NCBI RefSeq assembly: GCF_003856495.1
Contig: NZ_CP034118.1
Location: 2,268,182 to 2,332,181 of the forward strand
Length of the DNA stretch: 64,000 bases
Reading direction: 5' to 3'
From: Staphylospora marina
Lineage (GTDB): Bacteria > Bacillota > Bacilli > Thermoactinomycetales > Thermoactinomycetaceae
The translations under genes and the position numbers were made by a program. This document shows, piece by piece, positions 34,179 to 42,786 of the stretch. Each line of letters begins with the position of its first letter. Positions within the stretch are counted from its first letter, which is position 1. The notes beneath the pieces were generated by a model that saw only the letters and a list, made by a program, of their open reading frames with translations, was not told where the DNA came from and ran no database searches.

Positions 34179-34591
34179 CTTTCGCTCCCCTCCGGCTGTT
34201 TCAAGAAAGCCGTGCACAGTTTTTTGTGCCACTCCAGCCAGGTCATCGCTTCGCCCAAGGCCCACAGATATTCGGCACGCCCTCGTTCCATGAGCGCATC
34301 CAACAGGTCGTCATGATTCCGGTACGGGCTGTGGGGATGCTCCTTTGTCAGCCATTCGGACAAGTCATTGTACACCAGACGGTGAGGATCGGACGGATCC
34401 AGTTTTGCCGCGGCCAACAACTGGGCCAGAGCCTGTCCCAGTCCGTTGATGCGAATGTCCGCGGGCAGGCGAATGACATAGCCGGCGTAATCATCCGCCT
34501 TCTGCGTGTCCAAAGTTTCTTTACGCTCTTTCACCTTCCGATGCGAAAACGCCGCGCGCAACTGGTCAAGGGTCCGTTCTTGCTCGCTCAT
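34175..34591 (-). CDS. cmr5: CRISPR type III-B protein Cmr5
   Basis: A 138-residue all-helical small subunit of the Cmr complex. YVIRLPADIRINGLGQALAQLLAA and YNDLSEWLTKE are characteristic of Cmr5. It packs along Cmr4 in the filament. It overlaps cmr4 and cmr6 by 4 bp on each side. Confidence 0.92.
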   Translation of the reverse strand: MSEQERTLDQLRAAFSHRKVKERKETLDTQKADDYAGYVIRLPADIRINGLGQALAQLLAAAKLDPSDPHRLVYNDLSEWLTKEHPHSPYRNHDDLLDALMERGRAEYLWALGEAMTWLEWHKKLCTAFLKQPEGSER

Positions 34592-35409
34592 TGCGCTCCC
34601 TCCACGATTTGGGTGATCATCCAGCCTTGTCCCACCGTTTCGTTTCCGCCCACCTGCACGTGAATGCTTTCCGAGAGGTGTTCCTTCAACTTCGTCAGTT
34701 CTTCTTCCTTGCCGGGCCGCACCAGGAACAGGGCATAAAACAGGCAGTCCGGCGGGAGCATCTCTTCGTACCAGAGGTTGGTGCTCTTCTTGGTTTTGTC
34801 GTCCAGGGAGTTGCGTGCCGCCACGGGGAGCGCATAGCGCGCGAAATGAGTGAAAGCGTCATCATGCAACACAACCAACTGCTCAGGCAAGCGTTTGCGC
34901 ACCGATTCATGGCGGATCAGGGGAGCCAACAACTCAGACAGTTCCTCAATGATCGATCGATTGACGACGGTTTTGAACGAAAGCTCTTCCAGGAAGAGGA
35001 CTTCTTCTCCCTCAGCAACGAGAGCGTCGAACTTGGCGATCTTCCACTCCGGAAGGGGCTTTTCCTCACCGATCAGGCCCAGATCCCGCACAAACCGTTC
35101 CAACAAATACGGACAGGTGATCCAGCGGCTGTGCCCGGTGAGCGAACGCACCGGAAGAAGCAGCAGCCGGGCATCCGTCACGCCGACCGCTCCGGCCGAG
35201 TCTTGCTTGCCGAAGATCCGTTCGGCGAATTCCTGGTTCCGTTCATGTTCCGCCTTGCTCCGCAGCGTCCCTTTCAAGCTGGTGCCGGGGATGACGGGAA
35301 AATCGGTGGCTGCTTCCCGCGAGACCGGCAAATCGATGACCCCTTGGGAGCGACCGGCTCCGGGATGCACCGACGTCTCAGCCAACATTCCGAGCATGAA
35401 ACCGTTCAT
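34588..35409 (-). CDS. cmr4: CRISPR type III-B backbone nuclease Cmr4
   Basis: A 273-residue RAMP subunit that forms the backbone and cuts target RNA every six bases. SVHPGAGRSQGVIDLPVSRE followed by FPVIPGTSLKGTLR is the family signature; the Asp in GVIDLPV corresponds to the catalytic Asp. The start at 35409 overlaps the cmr3 stop (ATGA). Confidence 0.95.
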   Translation of the reverse strand: MNGFMLGMLAETSVHPGAGRSQGVIDLPVSREAATDFPVIPGTSLKGTLRSKAEHERNQEFAERIFGKQDSAGAVGVTDARLLLLPVRSLTGHSRWITCPYLLERFVRDLGLIGEEKPLPEWKIAKFDALVAEGEEVLFLEELSFKTVVNRSIIEELSELLAPLIRHESVRKRLPEQLVVLHDDAFTHFARYALPVAARNSLDDKTKKSTNLWYEEMLPPDCLFYALFLVRPGKEEELTKLKEHLSESIHVQVGGNETVGQGWMITQIVEGAQ

Positions 35410-36566
35410 TGGCGTTCCTCCTGTTCGTGCCACATTCCGATGGCGATTTGTCCGTATCCGAAATTCGTGTCCAATCCGACAAACGATCCGTGCAAATCGG
35501 CGATCCGGGATGCCTCGGAGACGTCCGCGGTGTAAAACCATGCAGTTCCCGCGGGGACAAACGGTGCGAGCGGGCGCGGCTTTCGATGTTCAAGATCCCA
35601 GCCGCCGACGCGCAGCATTTTCCCGACCGACGCGGAAATGAGACGGAAAGCGGGATCCTGAAGAGGCCCGTTGATGAGCGCCCGCCGGGTGCCGACCGGT
35701 TCCGTCACCGGTCCGTTCGTGGGGAAACGGTCAAATTTGCCCGGAGTGAGCAGCGTCACCGTGAACCGGATTTGTCCTCCCTCCCCCCGGAGCTCCGGCA
35801 TGTTCGGCAAAACATGCGATTCATTCATGTCCGACACTTCCAGTTCGGCAAATCGTCCTTCCCCGCCGAGCGGAATGCCTCGTTTCCCCTCGGGGTGCCA
35901 GTCATCCGGGATGCCCCCCACCCCGATTTCCACTCGCAGATTGCGATGCGGCCGGATGTGCGTCAGGGTATAGAGATGGCCGTCCATCGCCGTTCGGTGG
36001 GAACGATCCATCCCGATGCCCACGCGATACTCATCGCCCCACAGATCATCCGGTCTCCGGATGTCTCCCTTGTCCGGGATGCCACCGGCCAGCACCCGCT
36101 CCATGCCTTTCCGGGTGAGCCACAGCGACTCTTGCAATTTTCCGCCGTCCACCCGCTTTTGGACCTCCGGCAACCGATGCTCCCCCAGGTCGGACCGGAT
36201 CTTGTCACGTCCCGGTGCCAGGCGCACCAGCTTCCAATCTCCCGACTCCAACCGCTTTCCGAACAACACGAGCGGAGCAGGATAAAGTCGTTCCTCTCCG
36301 AACCGGAGCCAAGGGCCGGTCAGTTGCAAATCCCCCGGGTGATCCGCGTTTCCCAGTTCCTTGGGAAGCGGAACGTGTTTGCCCCCCTCTCCCGGTCTCC
36401 AGCCGCGCCCGATGGCCAACACGGTGCGCACGGCCCCCTGCAAGGTGTTCATCATGGGCGGAAAGAGGCCGCGCGGGTGAACCGAACCGGGATCTCCCTG
36501 GTTCAGCGGAGTTCCGTCCCGGAAAAACAACGTGTCCAAGGCTCGAAACGACCAGATTTTGCTCAT
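35406..36566 (-). CDS. cmr3: CRISPR type III-B RAMP protein Cmr3
   Basis: A 386-residue RAMP protein that binds the crRNA 5' tag and contacts Cas10. WSFRALDTLFFRDGTPLNQG at the start and FPPMMNTLQGAVRTVLA are family hallmarks; FGYGQIAIG lies near the C-terminus. It overlaps cas10 and cmr4 by 4 bp each. Confidence 0.94.
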   Translation of the reverse strand: MSKIWSFRALDTLFFRDGTPLNQGDPGSVHPRGLFPPMMNTLQGAVRTVLAIGRGWRPGEGGKHVPLPKELGNADHPGDLQLTGPWLRFGEERLYPAPLVLFGKRLESGDWKLVRLAPGRDKIRSDLGEHRLPEVQKRVDGGKLQESLWLTRKGMERVLAGGIPDKGDIRRPDDLWGDEYRVGIGMDRSHRTAMDGHLYTLTHIRPHRNLRVEIGVGGIPDDWHPEGKRGIPLGGEGRFAELEVSDMNESHVLPNMPELRGEGGQIRFTVTLLTPGKFDRFPTNGPVTEPVGTRRALINGPLQDPAFRLISASVGKMLRVGGWDLEHRKPRPLAPFVPAGTAWFYTADVSEASRIADLHGSFVGLDTNFGYGQIAIGMWHEQEERQ

Positions 36567-38506
36567 TCGCTTCCACTCCCCTTTTCCGCGAGGAAGCGGG
36601 CCAACAGAGCCCCGTCCAGCGACAGCGGCATTTGCTCCCGCATCAGTTGACCGTCATCTTTGTAAAAGGATCGGAGACAAACGGACAGAAGCGTCCGGGC
36701 CATCTCCTTTGCCTTCTCCCGGGCTTCCTCCCCTTTTTGCCGGGTGGCACGCATGTAATCCGCTGCGATGAGACCGGTAAGAATTTCCCGGTTTTCTTCC
36801 GGATTCTCGTCAAATTGCAACTCGCCGGTCAGTTGCTCCCGGAGTTTGTGCAGAAAGCTGCCGGAGACACCCCGCTCGCCTTCTTCGCCCAACCGAGCTG
36901 CCAGTTTGTGAAGGAGTGTGTCGTTTTCGTTCTCGCCGAACAACTCCCACGGCATCGACCAAACCAGGTCGGGGCCCGAGCGTTTCCACACCCCGATGGC
37001 GATGCTGTTGCGTCCCGTTTTCTCTTTGGCCACGTCATCCAGCAAATGATGAGCATGCGCGATCACGCCGGACAGCGGAACCATGTAGTGGGCGAACACG
37101 ATTCCTGCGGAAATGCCGGGCAAGGCGCCTTCCCGTTTCAGGGATTCAAGTCGGCCCTCTCCAAACACTTCCACAAATGCTTTCCGGTATTTGTTTCTGA
37201 GCATCACCGCCGCCGAAATGACCTTGTCCATCGGGAACATGGCCAGCACGTCGTCTCCTCCGGCATAGACGGTGACTCCGTCATTCTCCCGGATCTTCTC
37301 CTCGATGTCTTCCGTGAACAAGGACAACGCACGGCTCACATCCTCCCGCTCCACTCCGTCTGTCTGCAACAGCTTGCCCAGTCGATCCCCGTCCATGATC
37401 AGCAAAGCATAGTGAGGGGAAGGTTCACCAAGGTCTTTCCCATCATCGTCCTTGGCGTGAGTCAACTTCTCATACGCTTCATCGATCCCATCCGGCACAT
37501 TTCGCTCAAACAGCCGGTCCTGCCCGCTTTTGAAATACACGTGCCCGTCCAGATTGACAAATACGAAGCTGTCGCCCGGATTCTCGAAAAAGCGGCGTCC
37601 GTGCCAGCTCTGGCTCACCTTATCGGAACGACACACTTCCTCCGCAAATTTCCGGGCTTCCTCGGGGGCATTTTTCACCGCCTTGCGGATCCACGGAAGG
37701 GCAGCCAGATAGGAGTTGGACGGAAATTGAAGCGCTTCGGGCGGAAATTCCCAGCCGATCGCTTCTTTCGCAACTCTGGGAAAGAACCGCTTGATCAGTG
37801 CAACGGCACTGAGGCGTTCGTTTTCATGAAGCTCTCTTTTGCTCTTCCAGAGAGTCTCCACCCGCTTCCGAACGGCGGTCCAAAATCGCTCCTGATGTTC
37901 CCTCTCTCCCGCCGGCCGGATCCAACCGGACAATTCCTGCAATTCACTCACCAGCGTGCATTTGTCTCCCGGCTCCACGGTGGGGACAAGGGTTCGCCAA
38001 TTCTTGCGCAGATCCAACAGATGGGAGGCAGCGCCTTCCACCCAGGCCATCTCCCACCAGCCGTCCACCTGCCGGTTCCAGATCTCCTCGGTGCCTCTTC
38101 CGAGCGCCAAGATCTCCGACTTCAGGATTTCTCCCCGCACCGCCTCCGCAATCTTCCGCCAGGCGTTTTGCACGGCCTTCACACAACGATCGGGATGGAA
38201 ATCGTCCGGAACCTCGCACAGAAATCGGTTGGGCAAGCTGCCCACCCAGCGCCGGTGCGTGGTCGTTCCGTGCCGCTTGTATTGCAGAATGTCCATCAGC
38301 AGCGGATCATGGATCTCTGCTTCACGACCTTCGCCGTCATGGACATACGGGAACACGATTCTCCCGTTCCCTTCCAGCACTTCCGCCATGGCCACGCCGG
38401 ACAGATACGACAACAAAAACGAACTGGCCAACAGATCCCTCGTCCGGCGGGACTGGGCAACAAACCCCTGCACCGGACCGATCGTGAAATGAACGTGTTT
38501 CTTCAC
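36563..38506 (-). CDS. cas10: CRISPR type III-B large subunit Cas10 (Cmr2)
   Basis: A 647-residue subunit with two cyclase/Palm domains. VHFTIGPVQGFVAQSRRTRDLLASSF is the classic Cmr2 N-terminus; no HD nuclease domain is present, so DNA cleavage by HD is not expected. The first Palm has LLIMDGDRLGKLL (about 369-381), the second the GGDD motif (about residues 416-419), which in the family makes cyclic oligoadenylate from ATP when target RNA binds. No CARF-domain receiver nuclease is found in the window. It overlaps cmr1 and cmr3 by 4 bp. Confidence 0.95.
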   Translation of the reverse strand: MKKHVHFTIGPVQGFVAQSRRTRDLLASSFLLSYLSGVAMAEVLEGNGRIVFPYVHDGEGREAEIHDPLLMDILQYKRHGTTTHRRWVGSLPNRFLCEVPDDFHPDRCVKAVQNAWRKIAEAVRGEILKSEILALGRGTEEIWNRQVDGWWEMAWVEGAASHLLDLRKNWRTLVPTVEPGDKCTLVSELQELSGWIRPAGEREHQERFWTAVRKRVETLWKSKRELHENERLSAVALIKRFFPRVAKEAIGWEFPPEALQFPSNSYLAALPWIRKAVKNAPEEARKFAEEVCRSDKVSQSWHGRRFFENPGDSFVFVNLDGHVYFKSGQDRLFERNVPDGIDEAYEKLTHAKDDDGKDLGEPSPHYALLIMDGDRLGKLLQTDGVEREDVSRALSLFTEDIEEKIRENDGVTVYAGGDDVLAMFPMDKVISAAVMLRNKYRKAFVEVFGEGRLESLKREGALPGISAGIVFAHYMVPLSGVIAHAHHLLDDVAKEKTGRNSIAIGVWKRSGPDLVWSMPWELFGENENDTLLHKLAARLGEEGERGVSGSFLHKLREQLTGELQFDENPEENREILTGLIAADYMRATRQKGEEAREKAKEMARTLLSVCLRSFYKDDGQLMREQMPLSLDGALLARFLAEKGSGSE

Positions 38507-39546
38507 GCGTCCCCCTCCCGCAAATGTTCACTGTACCCGGCGGATCGCAGATGATCGGAGAATTTTTGTTTCCAGCTTCCTGGAATCTCTTGAAGATCTC
38601 CGTCCGGCTCCCAACGATTGCCGTTCTTCACGAACCTGCGCACTTTGGGGGACGGGGCGTCCATCAGGACAAACAGGGGAAATACCCGTTCTTTCAACGC
38701 CACGATCCGGAACATCGCCGGTGATGCCATGCGATTGCGCCCTTCCGGCTGATATTTCACCTTGTATTGAGGCACCTGCATGGCAAGTCCCAGGGCCCAG
38801 CGCGCCCTCCGGTAGGTTGTCCGGAACTCCTCGAGCAGTTTGATGCCGTCCTGCATCGCGGGAAGCCATTCGTCTTGACCGGAACCCGCCAAAAACCGGC
38901 ATTTCGGTCCGAGATGGGTGTGTCTGCCATCAAACGATCCCGGAAACCAATTCCCGAGCACCTCCAGCCCCTTCAGGAGAATCTCCATCCATTCCTCCGG
39001 CGTTTCCGCTTCCACTCCCAGCGGAAGCTGGTTCATCAGAGAGGCCGCATCCCCGTCACCGGAAAAATTCCATTTCTCGAGGGCCACGGAGCCGAATCCG
39101 CGCCGGTTGCGGAATCCCAATCCTCCCAAATGACCGAGGAGCCAAACGGAAGCCAGCAGGCATTGCCAACCCCGGCGTACATCCCTGTCGAATCCGTTCG
39201 GCTTCATGACGAATCGGACCGTGAACGTTTGGCCCGGCAGCAAAGCATTTCGGGTGTCTTTCACCAAAGCCAGAACGTACCTCAACGAACGCTTCCATTC
39301 GGCGGATGGCGCATGCCTGGCCGGAACATCACCCGTCAGGTGCATCAGGAACCGGGCTTGTCCCGCACCTGCACCCGTGCCGCCGAACAATGCTTCTTCC
39401 CGCTTCCGGAATTCAGGGTCAATCGCCCGGTACCAGAACCGGAGCGCTCCCTTGACGGAAGGCAAACGAATCTCCGGATCTTCTTGATCTGCCCCCGCAA
39501 GAAACATGGGGGTCACGATCCGGAAGGTGGCGGTCAATTTATCCAT
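38503..39546 (-). CDS. cmr1: CRISPR type III-B RAMP protein Cmr1
   Basis: A 347-residue double-RAMP protein at the crRNA 3' end of the complex. FRIVTPMFLAGADQEDPEIRLPSVKGALRFWYRAI followed by FGGTGAGAGQARF is the Cmr1 signature; GFRNRRGFGSVAL is the Gly-rich loop. The start at 39546 is chosen because GAGGGGG lies 6 bases upstream. First gene of the six-gene operon. The 319-bp gap upstream holds the hairpin H8 and a possible promoter. Confidence 0.94.
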   Translation of the reverse strand: MDKLTATFRIVTPMFLAGADQEDPEIRLPSVKGALRFWYRAIDPEFRKREEALFGGTGAGAGQARFLMHLTGDVPARHAPSAEWKRSLRYVLALVKDTRNALLPGQTFTVRFVMKPNGFDRDVRRGWQCLLASVWLLGHLGGLGFRNRRGFGSVALEKWNFSGDGDAASLMNQLPLGVEAETPEEWMEILLKGLEVLGNWFPGSFDGRHTHLGPKCRFLAGSGQDEWLPAMQDGIKLLEEFRTTYRRARWALGLAMQVPQYKVKYQPEGRNRMASPAMFRIVALKERVFPLFVLMDAPSPKVRRFVKNGNRWEPDGDLQEIPGSWKQKFSDHLRSAGYSEHLREGDA

Positions 39547-39714
39547 TCCGTTCCCCCTCGGATTCAATGGTTACACACCTTATTTTAAACAAATATTCTT
39601 GATATACCATTCGAAAGGAGAAGATATTTTTTGTCTCAATGTTTCTCATTTCATCGTGAACTGACCGGTGTGGTCGGCCTGTTGCATCATGCTTGGAGCA
39701 ATCAACCCCAAAAA

Positions 39715-39760
39715 CGTCTGTGAACGGGGAGTCCTGCAAAAACCCCGGAAGTTCACAGCC
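39715..39760 (-). promoter_or_regulatory. Leader-type hairpin H8 upstream of cmr1
   Basis: CTGTGAAC and GTTCACAG pair as in the CRISPR leaders, and the loop GGGAGTCCTGCAAAAACCCC is the same. At the -10 position (18 bp on) there is TGCTCC instead of TATAAT. It lies 170 bp before cmr1 and after the membrane gene at 39866-40291, so it may be that gene's terminator, a regulatory element or a leader remnant. Confidence 0.7.
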
Positions 39761-39865
39761 TTCCTGCCTGATGCAGCCAAGGTGTTTTCCGCTTACCTCC
39801 CCACTTTGTACACCAAGAGAGAACAGGAATAAAAAGAAGCCGACCATTCATGTGTCGGCTCTTTT

Positions 39866-40291
39866 TTACCCTGCTTTCTGCATTCGATGTTTTTTCGCTT
39901 CGTCAAAGCTTTTTTTGAACAGATAAATGTAGTACGGGAAAAGGAGCGGACCCAAAATTCCCACGACCCAAAAAATAAAAAAAGCAACGACCAAATAAAA
40001 GACGACCTTGATCCGTTCAGCATCAGGGTGCCGATACTCGACTTTCACTTCTACCCTGGCGCCGGGTTCAGGAGTGGATTTTCCCGGAAACAGGAAGGAC
40101 AGAATTTTGCCGATCCCTTTAAATGTGGCGTGAAATCCGACGGGAATTGTCGTGATCCCATATACAACAACCAAAACGGCCAACGCATTCGGCGGCTCTT
40201 CAATTTTGCTCATCCAATACAGGAGAAACCAAGACAAGGCAAAAAAGATCACGGTCCAAGCAATCAGCGCATTTCGAGTGCGTGGGTGCAT
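39866..40291 (-). CDS. Membrane protein, unknown function
   Basis: A 141-residue protein with four hydrophobic segments (about residues 6-28, 35-55, 100-125 and a weaker one). An acidic/basic loop (PGKSTPEPGARVEVKVEYRHPDAERIK) separates the two halves. No family recognised. The start at the Met before HPRTRN is preceded by GGAGGAGGGG at a longish distance. It lies upstream of cmr1 in the same direction, with hairpin H8 between. Confidence 0.6.
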   Translation of the reverse strand: MHPRTRNALIAWTVIFFALSWFLLYWMSKIEEPPNALAVLVVVYGITTIPVGFHATFKGIGKILSFLFPGKSTPEPGARVEVKVEYRHPDAERIKVVFYLVVAFFIFWVVGILGPLLFPYYIYLFKKSFDEAKKHRMQKAG

Positions 40292-40360
40292 ATCGAAGAT
40301 TCCCCTCCTCCAACCCAAAGTCGTTCCAAAAAAGTCCTGTGACCCATCGAGAACGTAATT

Positions 40361-40567
40361 TTAAAAGAAAGATAAAATTTCGTCAAGTTTGGCAGCCTCA
40401 CGGCATTGGACCAAGCCACCGAATGCATCATACACCCCGTAATTGGAGCCTCTGCCGATCGGGGCGGTTTGATAACGGCCTGACGGAATGGCTTTGCCCA
40501 CGATGTAATGCCCGGCGGAGAGTTTTTTCGGCGCGGATTTGGCAACCTGGATTTGAAGGAACATCCT
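40361..40567 (-). pseudogene. Fragment of a secreted/lipoprotein-type C-terminal domain
   Basis: About 65 residues containing SAGHYIVGKAIPSGRYQTAP followed by GRGSNYGVYD. This matches, from memory, a domain at the C-terminus of larger Bacillus proteins (AGTYTVGKDIPAGRYK pattern). Only the end of such a protein is present; it is truncated exactly where the histidine-kinase fragment begins on the other strand. Confidence 0.55.
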
Positions 40568-40585
40568 CCGTTCGACCGCGCATCG

Positions 40586-40776
40586 GCAACCCGGCCCCGG
40601 AACTCAGCGATGAGGATGTGCATCACTTGTTCGACCGGTTTTACAAAGCGGACCGGATGCGAACGGGCAAGGGCTTCGGACCGGGATTGCCGATTGCCAA
40701 GAGCCTGATGGAAAAGATGAACGGAAGCATGACCGCCGAGTGGAAAGAAAACGGCTATGGCTGACGTGTGAATGGC
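40586..40776 (+). pseudogene. Fragment of a sensor histidine kinase ATPase domain
   Basis: About 60 residues: LSDEDVHHLFDRFYKADRMR, then TGKGFGPGLPIAKSLMEKM, which is the F- and G2-box region of a HATPase_c domain (GTGLGL changed to GFGPGL), followed by a frameshift before WLTCEWRN. All upstream kinase domains are missing. It is followed by a strong terminator. Confidence 0.7.
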
Positions 40777-40781
40777 GAAAC

Positions 40782-40823
40782 AAAAAAACCACCCGTTCCG
40801 CTTATCGGGACGGGCGGTTTTTT
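40782..40823. terminator. Bidirectional terminator
   Basis: AAAAAACCACCCGT and ACGGGCGGTTTTTT pair, with an inner TCCG/CGGG extension around CTTAT. It can end the leftward DUF4325 gene (stop 40832) and the old kinase gene. Confidence 0.85.
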
Positions 40824-40831
40824 GTTGGATG

Positions 40832-41524
40832 TTACATCGTCTCTTCCCGGTTTGACCCCTGCTCCGGGGCCAGATGCGCTTCAATGAACTCGTCGACATC
40901 ACGGATGATGCTGCCGCCGAGAATTTCTTCGGGGAACTGATCCAGCGGGAGGCCGGAGGAGATCCGGGAGGCGGGAATCCCGAGATCATTCAAGCGTTTG
41001 CCCGCTTGAAACACTTCTTCCCCCCGGGGCACTTCCAGGTACAAGCGCCGGGTGTGGCTCATGAACCAGACTTTGCGCGGCTCCTGGTGACCGGTCTGTT
41101 TGCGGCGGCGACGGACACTCCCTTTCCGGGGACGGGAGGGATCGAAGGGAAGCAGCTCCCCGCACCATTTTTCTTTCTCCTCTTCCTGCTTCTGAAAGGA
41201 AAGCGGTCGGCGTTCGGCCTTCTCCGCTTTGTCCAGCACGTGCTCCAGCATGGCACGGCCGGTCGGCGGCAATCCGTGAAGTTCCACGGTGCGTTCAAAC
41301 ATTTCCCGCGTGGTGACATCAAGCACGCGCCCAAAGGCGTTCTCGAAAAAGTCCAGCGTGAACAGATACGCTTCGCTGAAATCGATTTCAATCTTCACGC
41401 CGTCTTCCTGTTCACCGTGCCGGTGAAGGCGCCACAGCAGCGGAAGCAGTTGGTCGGCCAAATCTTTGCCATCGTCGGGATGGATGCAAAACGGGAAAAA
41501 GCGGCCCAGAAGAATGCGGTTCAA
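40832..41524 (-). CDS. STAS-like (DUF4325) domain protein
   Basis: A 230-residue soluble protein. GVKIEIDFSEAYLFTLDFFENAFGRVLDV matches the DUF4325/STAS-like pattern (V-x-IDF then T-x-x-FF-x-x-x-FG) at residues 42-70. The middle is highly charged (EKAERRPLSFQKQEEEKEKW and RPRKGSVRRRRKQTGHQEPRK), and the C-terminal 80 residues (VWFMSHTRRLYLEVPRGEEVFQAGKRLNDLGIPAS) are not recognised. The start is TTG at 41524 after GGGGGGCG. It lies between the Cmr operon and cas6, in the same direction. Confidence 0.6.
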   Translation of the reverse strand: MNRILLGRFFPFCIHPDDGKDLADQLLPLLWRLHRHGEQEDGVKIEIDFSEAYLFTLDFFENAFGRVLDVTTREMFERTVELHGLPPTGRAMLEHVLDKAEKAERRPLSFQKQEEEKEKWCGELLPFDPSRPRKGSVRRRRKQTGHQEPRKVWFMSHTRRLYLEVPRGEEVFQAGKRLNDLGIPASRISSGLPLDQFPEEILGGSIIRDVDEFIEAHLAPEQGSNREETM

Positions 41525-41781
41525 CAGACATCGCCCCCCTGTGCTCCGTTCAAATCAACAAATTTGATTATAACAGGGTGAATTTTGCCGGGGCCGGAAA
41601 AATTTGACCAACTCCTTGCAAAGCGGTGGCGAATTTTTCATGCAAAAAAAAATGCCCGTTTCCCTGAATCTCGGACATGGATCAACGGGTCACGAAACGA
41701 GTTTTCAACATCAACACAAGAGGCACGGTTTCGACGCCATGGTTCCCCTTTCATTCCAAAAAGGCCTGAGCAACGGGTGGA

Positions 41782-42552
41782 TCAAGGCGTGCCATGCGAC
41801 TTGGATTCTTCCCACCATTCCATCATGCCGAACCCTTGGCTCCCGTAGCTACCGAGACCGGCACGGCAAACCACTTCCTGCATTTCCGGCGTGGTCTGGA
41901 TGATCAGCGGAATCTGATAGCCTTTGATTTTCTTCTCTTTGTACCGGATCAGGACGGCTGCCTTCTGGAGCGAAAACTTTTCCGGATTGGGAAGGATGAG
42001 ATGGATCTCCCCGTCTTCGGGAAACGGTTTCTTCCAATGCAGCATGTACCAGTTTTTCATCGAGTTGCGCAAGCTGTCGTAGAAGCGGCTCTCCAGCGGA
42101 TGGCAGAAATGAAGCCCGTTGTCCTGCCATACCGGAACGCAGATGGGAGAGAGCGCTTTCCAACGCATCGTTTCCGTGAACTTCAGCGGTGGCAGCACCC
42201 GTACGTCGGTCAGCGGGATGTCCACGTCCAAAAGACGCAATTTGCCCGTCCGCCACATGCCTTCCACCAAGGTGCGCGTCACTTCGGGCAGGATGGAGTC
42301 CACCTTGAACGACATGGCTCCCTGAACGACCATGCACTCCGGCTTGTTGACCCTCGACTCGAAATACATCCGTGAAAAGACAAAAGGCTTGTACGACCGT
42401 CCCTGATACTCCAGCCCTTTGTCATGCAGCCAGGTGCCGAGGTCGGGATCGACGAGCCGGATGCACTGGTAGATGTAGCTTGCGAGCGGATAGTTGATAT
42501 CGTACGGGAGCGCCACTTCCCTGTCGAGATAAAAGCGCGCTTCGATCCGCAA
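41782..42552 (-). CDS. cas6: CRISPR endoribonuclease Cas6
   Basis: A 256-residue RAMP endonuclease that cuts the repeat to leave the 8-base 5' tag. The N-terminus MRIEARFYLDREVALPYDINYPLASYIYQCI is typical; a candidate catalytic His is in TWLHDKGLEYQ (about residue 43), and the C-terminal Gly-rich loop is GLGSYGSQGFGMMEW. TTG start at 42552. It is separate from the cmr operon (2.2 kb upstream of it) and about 10-20 kb from the arrays it would process. Confidence 0.93.
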   Translation of the reverse strand: MRIEARFYLDREVALPYDINYPLASYIYQCIRLVDPDLGTWLHDKGLEYQGRSYKPFVFSRMYFESRVNKPECMVVQGAMSFKVDSILPEVTRTLVEGMWRTGKLRLLDVDIPLTDVRVLPPLKFTETMRWKALSPICVPVWQDNGLHFCHPLESRFYDSLRNSMKNWYMLHWKKPFPEDGEIHLILPNPEKFSLQKAAVLIRYKEKKIKGYQIPLIIQTTPEMQEVVCRAGLGSYGSQGFGMMEWWEESKSHGTP

Positions 42553-42786
42553 TCCTGTTCAGTCCTTTCTTCCAGCTGAGCTGGTGCCTTCATCATAGCA
42601 CATGGGGAGCCGGAATGCACAGGAAGAAGCAGGGGATCTCTCCGGCAGGACAAGGCGGAAATGTCCGGGGCCGTGCATCCGCAGGCGAACCGTTCTTTCG
42701 GGTTTTCCCGCAAGAACCGTCCGCTCCGCGGGACGCTGTTCCGGCCCCGTTTTCACGGTTTTCCGATCATCCGCAGGAAGCGATGT

